From positions 1-55,186 of the IMG/VR virus record IMGVR_UViG_3300030099_006009: 55,186 nucleotides of DNA. One strand, 5' to 3'. Under the pieces are notes generated by a model. It was not told the origin of the DNA. It saw only the letters and a program-made list of their open reading frames with translations, and did no database searches. This DNA comes from a virus. Below are positions 1 through 5,940 of this stretch, one piece after another. The position numbers and the translations under genes were made by a program. How positions within the stretch are numbered: position 1 is the stretch's first letter; each line of letters begins with the position of its first letter.

Positions 1-298
1 ATGTTGCACCACCATATTCAAGTTCGTAACTTACTGAGATTTTTTTTCCAGGTGTTTTACCTTCTTTTCTCGCACAAATCACACCACCACCAAATTGAGT
101 TGCAAGTGCCGATGAAAATAAATAACCACGAGAGTCTATACCAACCCAATAATCAGGATTTCTAACTCTTCTACCCATATCAACTATGGCTTCTAAAAAC
201 ATTTGTTGATCTGCCAGTAATGGTGATATGTCTTTAAAATTTACACCTTTAATTGGAAAGTCTGGTACTTCTTTTATAAATCTTTTATACCCATCCAT
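1..298 (-). CDS. apt: Adenine phosphoribosyltransferase, N-terminal part (cut by window edge)
   Basis: Apt makes AMP from adenine and PRPP (purine salvage, cytoplasm). I translated 99 codons from the ATG at 298-296; the frame stays open to base 1. Family landmarks seen are PDFPIKGVNFKDISPLL (residues 12-28), VGIDSRGYLF (52-61, matching the VGTEARGFLF block of bacterial Apt), RKGKTPGK (77-84) and a YELEYG block near the edge. The PRPP-binding loop would lie outside the window. The start lies inside the last codons of thyX (14-base overlap), implying coupled translation. Apt is uncommon in phages; with ThyX, MazG and the ribonucleotide reductase it suggests nucleotide supply. Another type I phosphoribosyltransferase is possible but less likely. 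Confidence 0.82.
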   Translation of the reverse strand, partial: MDGYKRFIKEVPDFPIKGVNFKDISPLLADQQMFLEAIVDMGRRVRNPDYWVGIDSRGYLFSSALATQFGGGVICARKEGKTPGKKISVSYELEYGGAT

Positions 299-1010
299 GA
301 GCTTCACTCCATAATTTAGTTGTTTTTGGAAACACTTCTTTCATTTGTTTTAACAATACTTTAGCATACTCCTGTATTTCCCATTGCGATGTCTTTTCAT
401 TTCTTAATTCGATAAAATTCATCACGGCTTGAAAAGATGCTGTCCAATATACTTCTGTATATTGTGATAAGGGTAAGACTACCCTGGCTTGTTCTTTAGC
501 CACACCTACATCTATCAAACTTTCATAATACATCTTAACTTGTTTCATAAGTGAATGATACATATGGTCTGGTCTAGGATCAACTATCTCGGTGCCATCT
601 TCCTTAACAAACATGACCTGACCTTCACTTGCCTGTTTATTATCTTCTGATTGTTTTCTCCAAACATCAGGAACATAAAAATCCTCAACCTCTACATATC
701 TACCACTTATCTCGTTCCAAGCATGGTCTTTCGCGGATGAGTTAGATGTAGTCTCAATACCAACCACATGTTTGTACCATTGTCTCATTACAAACTCTGG
801 TGCTTTGATATGAAACTGAACTTGTAGATGTCTGAATGGAGAATAGTGTTTGTGTTTTGCCAAATAACGAACTAATCTTTCATCTGACTTGTCCCACTTT
901 TCTTTTCTTTTACCAAATGATACACGAGCAGAATTAACTACGGTCAAATCATTACCGAGTGAATCAACGACCTCTATGAAACCCTTGTCCAAAACATCGG
1001 ATTTAATCAT
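285..1010 (-). CDS. thyX: Flavin-dependent thymidylate synthase ThyX, variant signature
   Basis: ThyX methylates dUMP to dTMP using methylene-tetrahydrofolate, FAD and NADPH. The 241-residue protein has normal length. Family blocks seen are SARVSF (27-32), HYSPFRH (55-61), a signature region starting RQWYKH (76-81) and ending NEISGRY (99-105), and LPLSQYTEVYWTAS further on. In most ThyX proteins the signature reads RHRxxSxxxxSxRY without a break. Here RHR is replaced by YKH and about 17 residues separate the two halves, so this is a divergent branch. The ATG overlaps the stop of the small basic gene upstream, and apt begins inside the thyX end, so the three are probably co-translated. Confidence 0.9.
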   Translation of the reverse strand: MIKSDVLDKGFIEVVDSLGNDLTVVNSARVSFGKRKEKWDKSDERLVRYLAKHKHYSPFRHLQVQFHIKAPEFVMRQWYKHVVGIETTSNSSAKDHAWNEISGRYVEVEDFYVPDVWRKQSEDNKQASEGQVMFVKEDGTEIVDPRPDHMYHSLMKQVKMYYESLIDVGVAKEQARVVLPLSQYTEVYWTASFQAVMNFIELRNEKTSQWEIQEYAKVLLKQMKEVFPKTTKLWSEAHGWV

Positions 1011-1153
1011 CTACCTTGTCCTCTGTATTTTTTCTTAAATCTCTTTGAACCAACTTTTGTACTAAACTTTGTACCTCGGCCTTGTCCTTGTCTTGTTTTC
1101 TTTTTGGCTTTGGTTACTCTTTCAGCACCAAAACCACCTTTAGCTTTTGCCAT
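1007..1153 (-). CDS. Small very basic protein, 48 aa
   Basis: Not recognised. The 48-residue product starts MAKAKGGFGAERVTK and is rich in Lys, Arg, Gly and Gln, with clusters such as KAKKKT and KRFKKKYR. It could bind nucleic acid, but no fold is evident. The start is supported by GAGG six bases upstream of the ATG (1153-1151), and the TGA overlaps the thyX ATG in an ATGA arrangement, a coupling seen throughout the window. Coding is inferred from the ribosome site, the tight overlap and the biased composition. Confidence 0.6.
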   Translation of the reverse strand: MAKAKGGFGAERVTKAKKKTRQGQGRGTKFSTKVGSKRFKKKYRGQGR

Positions 1154-1234
1154 ATAACCTCTTATTTTTTATTTATTTTACCGAAATTTAGTTTGGGTGA
1201 ACCTACTCTTCTTTTCAGTTCTAATAACGAAATA

Positions 1235-1621
1235 TCACCCACCAAAGACTTTTTTCTTTTCGCCGTGGTACTCGTAGGCATGTCCATTCTCCTTTAATAA
1301 TTCATTAACTGACTTCTCGTGTCCTTTAACGAATATCTCTCCGAGAACACGACCATACTTACCTTTACCGTGTGATATGATACTGAACTTACCCTCGTCT
1401 GAATTTTCTAACAGGTCTTTAACATATGCTTTTGCTTCCAAACCTTTAGCTTTTTCCTCTAAGTCTCTTGTCCTCGATTCCCAAGTATCTACACCATAAA
1501 ATCTGATTCTATTTTTTACCCAAACATCAAATCCTAAATCTATCATTGCGTCACAAGTGTCACCATCGACAACCCTAACTAACTTACAACTATAACCATG
1601 TTTTTTTACTTGTTTACCCAT
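1235..1621 (-). CDS. Staphylococcal-nuclease-like (thermonuclease) protein
   Basis: Predicted Ca2+-dependent nuclease of the SNase (OB-fold) family, 128 residues, about one domain. VVDGDT (17-22) matches the first metal-site strand, and RFYGVDTWE (40-48) is the RLxGIDAPE-like block supplying Arg40, Asp45 and Glu48. GKYGRVLGEI contains the second catalytic Arg (Arg91). The catalytic set therefore looks complete. No signal peptide is visible, so it would act in the cytoplasm, perhaps in host nucleic-acid turnover. The start overlaps the end of the rhodanese gene. Exact substrate is unknown. Confidence 0.85.
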   Translation of the reverse strand: MGKQVKKHGYSCKLVRVVDGDTCDAMIDLGFDVWVKNRIRFYGVDTWESRTRDLEEKAKGLEAKAYVKDLLENSDEGKFSIISHGKGKYGRVLGEIFVKGHEKSVNELLKENGHAYEYHGEKKKVFGG

Positions 1622-2018
1622 TACTATCTCCTAATTTATATCCATCTTGTTGCCATTTCGTAACTCCACCTTCAAGTAAATGTACATCTTCAAAACCCAT
1701 GTCTTGTAATAGTTTTCCACCTATTGCAGCACATAGACCAAGTCCACAAGTCATAACGACTTTTTTTGACCTGTCTTGTATTCTATTATCTTTAAAATCA
1801 TCCGGCACAGAAGCATCAGCTTTATAATATAAAGTTCCTAAAGAAATATTTATGGCACCATCGATCATTCCTCGAGCATCTACCTCTTCTTTGTCATTAA
1901 CATCTAAGATTACCATGTCTTCTTTATTTTCAATCATACTATTCAATTCGTCTGAATTTATTACATTTAATTCATTAACGGCATCTCCAACTATTGTATT
2001 GAAGTCTGTTTTGTTCAT
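1614..2018 (-). CDS. Rhodanese-domain protein
   Basis: A single rhodanese domain of 134 residues. Such domains carry sulfur on a catalytic Cys as a persulfide. Blocks seen are ILDVND (37-42), GAINISLG (54-61) and the active loop TCGLGLCA with the likely catalytic Cys91, followed by GFEDVHLLEGGVTKW. The loop has the usual size (CxxGxx), but a second Cys (96) lies inside it. GAGG lies upstream of the ATG. It is the second gene after the promoter near 2520. Its role in infection is unclear; sulfur transfer or redox stress are options. Confidence 0.85.
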   Translation of the reverse strand: MNKTDFNTIVGDAVNELNVINSDELNSMIENKEDMVILDVNDKEEVDARGMIDGAINISLGTLYYKADASVPDDFKDNRIQDRSKKVVMTCGLGLCAAIGGKLLQDMGFEDVHLLEGGVTKWQQDGYKLGDSNG

Positions 2019-2054
2019 TTTGTCCTCTTGGGTTTTTATTATTTAAATACTAAA

Positions 2055-2456
2055 TTAAATTTTTTTATTATTTAATTTATTTTTTGCTTTCTTTAAAACT
2101 TTCTTTTTCTTTTCGTGTCTTGCTAAAAGTATTTCCTCTTTAGTTCTACGTTTTGCTTTCTTTTTGGGTTTTATTTTGGTAGGTGGTAGTGTGCCTTTCA
2201 AATCTGACTGCTCCTTACCCTTATGAAAAACATTTCCATCCTTATCAACAAATTCATTCATAAAGTGCCAACCTGATGGACGACCTGTTTTAACTCTTGT
2301 GGGTTTACTTTGTTCAGGAAACATTTTGTTCATTCGAACCGTTAGGGCTCTACTACCCATAACAGATGTAGCCTCCACACCTACGTTACGAACTGGTTCG
2401 CCTGTTATCTTACAATCCATATATGGGATTCCATCAATAAAATAACCACCATTCAT
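2055..2456 (-). CDS. Hypothetical protein with Lys-rich C-terminus
   Basis: Not recognised. From the ATG at 2456 the product is 133 residues: a N-terminal half with GYFIDGIPYMDCK and GRPSGWHFMNEFVDKDGN, and a C-terminal third dominated by Lys and Arg (KPKKKAKRRTKEE, then KKKKVLKKAKNKLNNKK), probably helical and nucleic-acid-binding or disordered. Start choice is uncertain. AGGAG lies 8 bases before the 2456 ATG, but an in-frame ATG at 2498 (147 residues) lies exactly 6 bases after the -10 box of the promoter at 2505-2534 and could be a leaderless start. I prefer 2456 because of the ribosome site. Confidence 0.7.
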   Translation of the reverse strand: MNGGYFIDGIPYMDCKITGEPVRNVGVEATSVMGSRALTVRMNKMFPEQSKPTRVKTGRPSGWHFMNEFVDKDGNVFHKGKEQSDLKGTLPPTKIKPKKKAKRRTKEEILLARHEKKKKVLKKAKNKLNNKKI

Positions 2457-2504
2457 TTCAAATCTCCTTTCTTTGTTTTCTGGTTGTTTTTGTTTCATAA
2501 CAAT

Positions 2505-2534
2505 AATATACTTTTAAATAACTATATAAGTCAA
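2505..2534 (-). promoter_or_regulatory. Sigma70-type promoter P1
   Basis: Reads CTTGACT, an 18-base spacer, then TATATT on the minus strand. It serves the hypothetical gene, rhodanese, nuclease, basic protein, thyX and apt. It is nearly identical at its -35 side (ACTTGACTTATATA) to the promoter before the DNA polymerase, which supports it as a real repeated signal. The -10 box ends 6 bases before an ATG at 2498. Confidence 0.75.
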
Positions 2535-2539
2535 GTATT

Positions 2540-2821
2540 TTATTCATATTTTATTAACTCTATTTTGTTACCACTTGGATCTTCAATGTACTTACTTACA
2601 CTACCATCTCTGTGTTTTTTACCAACAACTTCCTCCACTTCGAATGCTATATGATAAGGATGCTCGTCTTCTGTAACTAATGCTAATTTAATATTGTCGA
2701 ACTGTAAAAATGCCCATGTATCGTCACTATATAAAATTCGACAATCGTAATTATCATGATACCAAGCAACAGATTCTTTAATATTATTTACTTGAATGGC
2801 AATATGATCAATTTTTTTCAT
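2540..2821 (-). CDS. VOC/glyoxalase-family protein
   Basis: A 93-residue single vicinal-oxygen-chelate module. It opens MKKIDHIAIQVNNIKES with the metal-type His at 6, continues with HIAFEVEEV, and ends with the DPSGNKIELI strand typical of VOC domains. The family covers glyoxalases, dioxygenases, and fosfomycin or bleomycin resistance proteins; the substrate cannot be told. I chose the ATG at 2821 instead of an in-frame TTG five codons upstream, since VOC proteins begin just before the DHIAI strand. The start overlaps the preceding small gene by 14 bases. Confidence 0.8.
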   Translation of the reverse strand: MKKIDHIAIQVNNIKESVAWYHDNYDCRILYSDDTWAFLQFDNIKLALVTEDEHPYHIAFEVEEVVGKKHRDGSVSKYIEDPSGNKIELIKYE

Positions 2822-2990
2822 AAAATTCTGTGTCAATTATTTTCATACATACATACCAATCATTATCTTTTCGTAAAATAGTGTCGGCCAATCTCCATTG
2901 ACTCTTTAACTCTTCAGTAGAGAACGAAGTATTGACCGACACAACACCGAGAACGATATAACCATTATCTCCTACGGAGACTATTTTCAC
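2808..2990 (-). CDS. Hypothetical protein, 60 aa
   Basis: Not recognised. The 60-residue product begins MKIVSVGDNGYIVLGVV and ends with WYVCMKIIDTEFYEKN, suggesting a small beta-rich fold. It uses a GTG start (2990-2988) overlapping the hsp20 TGA, and its end overlaps the VOC gene. Tight overlap on both sides supports coding. No signal peptide or membrane segment. Confidence 0.65.
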   Translation of the reverse strand: MKIVSVGDNGYIVLGVVSVNTSFSTEELKSQWRLADTILRKDNDWYVCMKIIDTEFYEKN

Positions 2991-3463
2991 TTGATTTTCA
3001 CGATGTTCTTCTTCGGTAGTTCGGGTTCTACTTTCGGAATTTCTACTGAAAGGATTCCATCCTTGAAATTAGCAGAGATATTATCTCCATCTAATAATTC
3101 CCCCAAGGTGAATGACCTTTTAAATGAAGAGTGTTTCAACTCTCTACGAAGCACTTTAGCTTTTGCTTCATCAAATACACCACGATGTTTCTCACCTGAT
3201 ATAGTTAGAGTTCCATCTTCTACTTCAACGTTTAAGTCCTTCTTATCAAGACCAGGAATCTCAGCAACTAAACCAACCTTATCATCGTATTCGTATACGT
3301 TGACTTTTGGATATGCTGAATTACTAAAAGGTGTAACTCCGACTTGTTCATTGATTTGTGGAAAAGATGTTGATACTATATCATCAAACATCTTATCGAA
3401 TGGTGTTAAAAATGATTCCCTATCGATTACAGGCAATCCTCTATGAAATGTGACTTTTGTCAT
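2987..3463 (-). CDS. hsp20: Small heat-shock protein Hsp20 (alpha-crystallin family)
   Basis: ATP-independent holdase chaperone that binds unfolding proteins. The 158 residues hold a N-terminal arm (1-50), an alpha-crystallin domain (about 50-142) with PKVNVYEYDDKVGLVAEIPG and the conserved NFKDGILSVEIPK strand (G-I-L-S pattern), and a short tail. Length is normal. Hsp20 occurs in several marine T4-like phages. AGGAG stands 8 bases before the ATG. The leader can form a 12-bp helix over the start codon (see 3459-3542), so translation may be temperature-controlled. Two small genes follow in overlap. Confidence 0.95.
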   Translation of the reverse strand: MTKVTFHRGLPVIDRESFLTPFDKMFDDIVSTSFPQINEQVGVTPFSNSAYPKVNVYEYDDKVGLVAEIPGLDKKDLNVEVEDGTLTISGEKHRGVFDEAKAKVLRRELKHSSFKRSFTLGELLDGDNISANFKDGILSVEIPKVEPELPKKNIVKIK

Positions 3464-3542
3464 TGTACTACTCCTATGTTATTCATTTGAACTAACGACA
3501 TCCCACTTTGTGGCGATGTTCTTACCTATATAGTACAATAAC
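3459..3542 (-). promoter_or_regulatory. Structured hsp20 leader, possible RNA thermometer
   Basis: On the RNA, GUUAUUGUACUA (3542-3531) can pair with UAGUACAAUGAC (3470-3459) over 12 base pairs with one G-U; the second arm contains the hsp20 AUG. The AGGAG ribosome site (3475-3471) lies directly at the helix base. Inside is a second hairpin (3519-3498) with arms ACAUC-G-CCAC and GUGG-GAUGU, a 9-bp stem with one bulged G and an AAA loop. Covering of a small-heat-shock start by a melt-able helix is the principle of ROSE and fourU thermometers. The pairing is read from the sequence; the function is inferred. Confidence 0.55.
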
Positions 3543-3579
3543 TGTTCCAATAATTTTTTAATGACAATATGACAGAGTT

Positions 3580-3828
3580 TTATGGTTTATCTATGTCAAG
3601 GTATGACTCTTCGTCTTTCCACCATTCATACTGTTTATTTTGTAGTGTAGCTCTGAAAACAGATTCATACTCTTCATCGGACATAACTTTCCATAATTTA
3701 TCAAAAGAACTTTCCTCTATTCTTTTTCTACCAACAAAATACATTTTTGCTGCTTTTTTACCGTAACCAGAGTGTAACTCTGTTGTATCAACGATATTAT
3801 CATGTTTATCAATTAATACCCATCTCAT
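3580..3828 (-). CDS. Hypothetical protein, 82 aa
   Basis: Not recognised. The product begins MRWVLIDKHDNIVDTTELHSG, has a central KKAAKMYFVGRKR segment and an acidic, aromatic C-terminus (YEWWKDEESYLDIDKP). No membrane segment or signal peptide. AGGAG lies 7 bases upstream of the ATG. It follows the lipoprotein gene by 10 bases and is the last gene before the hsp20 leader. Confidence 0.7.
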   Translation of the reverse strand: MRWVLIDKHDNIVDTTELHSGYGKKAAKMYFVGRKRIEESSFDKLWKVMSDEEYESVFRATLQNKQYEWWKDEESYLDIDKP

Positions 3829-3838
3829 CTTTTGTCTC

Positions 3839-4261
3839 CTACTCGCTGTCTACAACCTCTACCTTTACAGAGTCTATTTTTTCGTGACCGTGGTCGTCTA
3901 TGTAACTGCCATAAATAGTTATGGTTGAATCTATAAATTCTTCCCAAACAGCAAAAACTATATGAGCATTACCATCTTCATCGGTCATACTTGACGGATT
4001 AACTAAATTAATCCGGTCATACCCAATTTGATAAATTTCTTTTGATTCCCATGATATGTGTTGAGCCCAACCACATTCCGTTGTGATGTCTAAAACTGAA
4101 TAGGTTTGTTGTAGGTTATGATTAAATTCTAATTGATATACACCACCAACCGATGGCAAAGTTGACGTTATTTCAAATACACACTCACAATCCTCTTCAA
4201 CTGCAACTGGATTTGAACAACCGATAACTAAAAAAACTAATGACAAAAATAACCTTATCAT
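3839..4261 (-). CDS. Predicted lipoprotein, 140 aa
   Basis: Begins MIRLFLSLVFLVIGCSNP: a short charged start, a hydrophobic stretch and a lipobox (VIGC) with Cys15 as the predicted acylated residue. Ser and Asn follow, so it is not an obvious inner-membrane retention signal. The mature part is acidic with alternating hydrophobic strands (for example GGVYQLEFNH and DSTITIYGSYIDDHG), suggesting a beta-sandwich. The family is not recognised. Start chosen at 4261 because AGGAG lies 5 bases upstream and the lipobox then sits properly; longer in-frame starts would bury the signal. Likely placed in the host outer membrane, so this phage dresses the host envelope during infection. Confidence 0.75.
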   Translation of the reverse strand: MIRLFLSLVFLVIGCSNPVAVEEDCECVFEITSTLPSVGGVYQLEFNHNLQQTYSVLDITTECGWAQHISWESKEIYQIGYDRINLVNPSSMTDEDGNAHIVFAVWEEFIDSTITIYGSYIDDHGHEKIDSVKVEVVDSE

Positions 4262-4263
4262 TG

Positions 4264-4479
4264 CTACTCCTTTTCTATTTTTACATCCTTCATTTTTATA
4301 ATCTTTAATTTGGTTTCCTCTAACCATTGTATCCACTCATCAATCTGAGTTATAATTTTAATCTTATTAACATCGTGATCTTCATTATCAAGTATTCTAT
4401 CTACCCATTTCTTTATCATAGCAAGATAACCTGACAACCATGTGGCAATTTCTTTTCTTTCTGTTTCCCAAACACTCAT
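4264..4479 (-). CDS. Hypothetical protein, 71 aa
   Basis: Not recognised. Begins MSVWETERKEIATWLSGYL and is mostly charged, probably alpha-helical (KKWVDRILDNE, DEWIQWLEETKLK). Two ATGs adjoin (4482 and 4479); AGGAG is 4 and 7 bases upstream, and I prefer 4479. It ends 2 bases before the lipoprotein start, so the two are likely translated together. No membrane segment. Confidence 0.65.
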   Translation of the reverse strand: MSVWETERKEIATWLSGYLAMIKKWVDRILDNEDHDVNKIKIITQIDEWIQWLEETKLKIIKMKDVKIEKE

Positions 4480-4493
4480 CATATTACTCCTAA

Positions 4494-4522
4494 AGTTAAC
4501 GCTAAATATCATTAATAGTCAA
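4494..4522 (-). promoter_or_regulatory. Possible sigma70-type promoter P2 (weak -10)
   Basis: CTTGACT matches the -35 form seen at the other promoters, but 17 bases later the best -10 is TTAACT, a poor match, and it would start the RNA inside the ribosome site. It overlaps the end of the 35-aa gene. Kept at low confidence because of the -35 identity. Confidence 0.35.
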
Positions 4523-4619
4523 GCACTTTGTAAACTATTTTTATTTTGTAAGAAGTGGTTATCGTCCACTTATTTACTAACGGAGTAAAGGATTGATCTT
4601 TTGAATTTTTTACTTTCAT
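4512..4619 (-). CDS. Small ORF, 35 aa
   Basis: Not recognised. Begins MKVKNSKDQSFTPLVNK and ends KIKIVYKVLDY; basic, with a short hydrophobic beta-like end. GAGG lies 3 to 5 bases before the ATG. It is separated by 17 bases from the outer-membrane-like gene upstream, and its final codons contain the next promoter's -35 box. Coding is plausible but rests on the ribosome site and position alone. Confidence 0.45.
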   Translation of the reverse strand: MKVKNSKDQSFTPLVNKWTITTSYKIKIVYKVLDY

Positions 4620-4636
4620 TTCCTCACCTATAAATA

Positions 4637-5227
4637 TCAAAATGAATATTCAAAACCTATTTTAGCCTTGTAGAACTGTTTACCTTGTAACTTAGAGATT
4701 TCTCCAAGATTGTATATTCGTATCTTATCAGTAAGTTTCCAGCTTACTTTAAATTTATCCTCAAACTCAAATGTATCTCTATCTTCTTCTTCGTTTGGTG
4801 GGAAGTATCCATCGAATGTAATCTCAACTTCTATCTTATCGTTATGATACTTTTTCTTTTTACTCATACCAAAAGATATGAATGTTACAAAATTTTGACT
4901 AAGAATATTATCTTCATCATTACGACTTGTAAATCCAAACGACCAATCTTTCCACTTACTTCGCCAGTCAATCTTTAGATACTTGACATTACGACTCTGT
5001 TTATTCATGTACTCAGGCTTGAAATATATTTGATTGTCTAGTTTCAACCAAATTAAATCATCAACATAAGGTTCACCAAGTTCCCTCTCCCATTGTCTAT
5101 TGACGTAAAAATTTTCATGATTTAATCCGACACTAATTTCATAGTCATCAGGATTAGGTTCGACATTGGCTGTCCTTGCCGCGAATGAACTGAATAACAT
5201 TACACCGGCTAATAAACTATCTAACAT
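4637..5227 (-). CDS. Predicted outer-membrane beta-barrel-like protein
   Basis: A 196-residue protein with a N-terminal segment MLDSLLAGVMLFSSFAARTA that resembles a signal peptide (cleavage near 17-20). The rest alternates polar and aromatic residues in strand-like runs (KVKYLKIDWRSKWKDWSFGF-type pattern) and ends KIGFEYSF, a C-terminal Phe preceded by alternating hydrophobics like the beta-signal recognised by the BAM machinery. About 175 mature residues would fit an 8-strand barrel. The family is not recognised. GGAG lies 9 bases upstream and the ATG overlaps the stop of the small gene before it (TAATG). Could alter host surface or block other phages. Confidence 0.6.
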   Translation of the reverse strand: MLDSLLAGVMLFSSFAARTANVEPNPDDYEISVGLNHENFYVNRQWERELGEPYVDDLIWLKLDNQIYFKPEYMNKQSRNVKYLKIDWRSKWKDWSFGFTSRNDEDNILSQNFVTFISFGMSKKKKYHNDKIEVEITFDGYFPPNEEEDRDTFEFEDKFKVSWKLTDKIRIYNLGEISKLQGKQFYKAKIGFEYSF

Positions 5228-5349
5228 TACTTTAATCTCCGATTGAAAAACTCATCAATGAAACCTTTACCAACATACATAATTGTTATCCATAATGATA
5301 TTTCAAATACCTCTCCATATCCAAGATAATTTAAAGTCTCAATGTCCAT
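5227..5349 (-). CDS. Small ORF, 40 aa
   Basis: Not recognised. MDIETLNYLGYGEVFEISLW, then a short hydrophobic stretch (ISLWITIMYVG) and a charged end DEFFNRRLK; possibly membrane-associated. AGGAG 7 bases upstream. Its TAA overlaps the ATG of the outer-membrane-like gene (TAATG), as does its own ATG with the upstream stop, which supports coupled translation. Confidence 0.6.
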   Translation of the reverse strand: MDIETLNYLGYGEVFEISLWITIMYVGKGFIDEFFNRRLK

Positions 5350-5495
5350 TACTTTCTCCTATCCGATTTTATACCGGCTTTTCTTTTCTCGTATTTTCTT
5401 TTTCGTGGTTTCTTTTTTCTTCTGTCTTCACCACTTCTTTTATCTATACCTATCCATCGTTTTAGTGTCTCTATTGCTTTCATGAATTTACTCAT
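5349..5495 (-). CDS. Small basic ORF, 48 aa
   Basis: Not recognised. Starts MSKFMKAIETLKRWIGID, then a strongly basic stretch (RRKKKPRKRKYEKRKAG). An amphipathic helix followed by a poly-basic tail suggests membrane-surface or nucleic-acid contact. GGAG 6 bases upstream; the stop overlaps the next ATG as TAATG. Confidence 0.6.
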   Translation of the reverse strand: MSKFMKAIETLKRWIGIDKRSGEDRRKKKPRKRKYEKRKAGIKSDRRK

Positions 5496-5510
5496 TGTTT
5501 TCTCCTAGCT

Positions 5511-5717
5511 TTAAATTCCTAATATATCCTCATCTTTTTCTTGTTTTGGGTATTCTACAAACTTAGGTTTATAACCCACAGACTCTAATAAATATCTAAA
5601 TATCTTATTTAATGTAAATGAAATATGATAAAGACCATTTGAAAATAAATAAGACAAAAAAATAACCAATAACTTACCTATCTCATTAATTGATTGATGC
5701 TCTAGTTCTAACTTCAT
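5511..5717 (-). CDS. Small membrane-associated protein, 68 aa
   Basis: Not recognised. From the ATG at 5717 it reads MKLELEHQSINEIGKLLVIF, continuing with a hydrophobic stretch (LLVIFLSYLFSNGLYHI, residues 15-31) that could be one membrane helix, then a charged tail KPKFVEYPKQEKDEDILGI. I chose 5717, not an in-frame start at 5771, because it forms a TAATG overlap with the preceding small gene. No good ribosome site, so reinitiation is likely. Confidence 0.6.
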   Translation of the reverse strand: MKLELEHQSINEIGKLLVIFLSYLFSNGLYHISFTLNKIFRYLLESVGYKPKFVEYPKQEKDEDILGI

Positions 5718-5839
5718 TACGCCCAACCCATTATAACAAAATGAAAGTACAAATACCCTAATATTAACCAAACAAAACCTTTAAAATACTCCCACCTTAC
5801 GTCCGCTTCGGTTACACTTCTTTTTGATTTACTTTTCAT
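5717..5839 (-). CDS. Small membrane protein, 40 aa
   Basis: Not recognised. A basic N-terminus (MKSKSKRSVTEADVRWEYFK) precedes one clear membrane helix (GFVWLILGYLYFHFVIMGW). Both ends form TAATG overlaps with neighbours. Such one-helix proteins next to others could affect the host membrane, but there is no evidence for a lysis role. Confidence 0.55.
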   Translation of the reverse strand: MKSKSKRSVTEADVRWEYFKGFVWLILGYLYFHFVIMGWA

Positions 5840-5940
5840 TACCACTCTTCTCTTCTACCGAAATCATTCTTTTCGATTCTCTTTTTCAGATGTCTTTTAT
5901 ATTTCCAAAGAAATATTAACTTCTGTAACCTATCAACCAT
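5839..5940 (-). CDS. Small basic ORF, 33 aa
   Basis: Not recognised. Starts MVDRLQKLIFLWKYKRHLKK and ends NDFGRREEW. Its ATG lies in the last codons of the UvdE gene and its TAA overlaps the next ATG, so it is the first of a chain of small coupled genes. Ribosome site weak. Confidence 0.5.
   Translation of the reverse strand: MVDRLQKLIFLWKYKRHLKKRIEKNDFGRREEW

Noticed and set aside
1154-1234. Hairpin GGGTGA/TCACCC behind the nuclease as a terminator
   Set aside because: Six-base arms with a loop of about 35 bases and no U-run.
2991-3446. Long plus-strand frame opposite hsp20, and other plus-strand frames in the window
   Set aside because: They mirror strongly supported minus-strand genes, have no ribosome sites and give low-complexity Ser/Phe-rich products.
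3592-3600. CTTGACA upstream of hsp20 as a further promoter -35 box
   Set aside because: No -10-like hexamer 16-19 bases downstream, and the bases encode part of the 82-aa protein.
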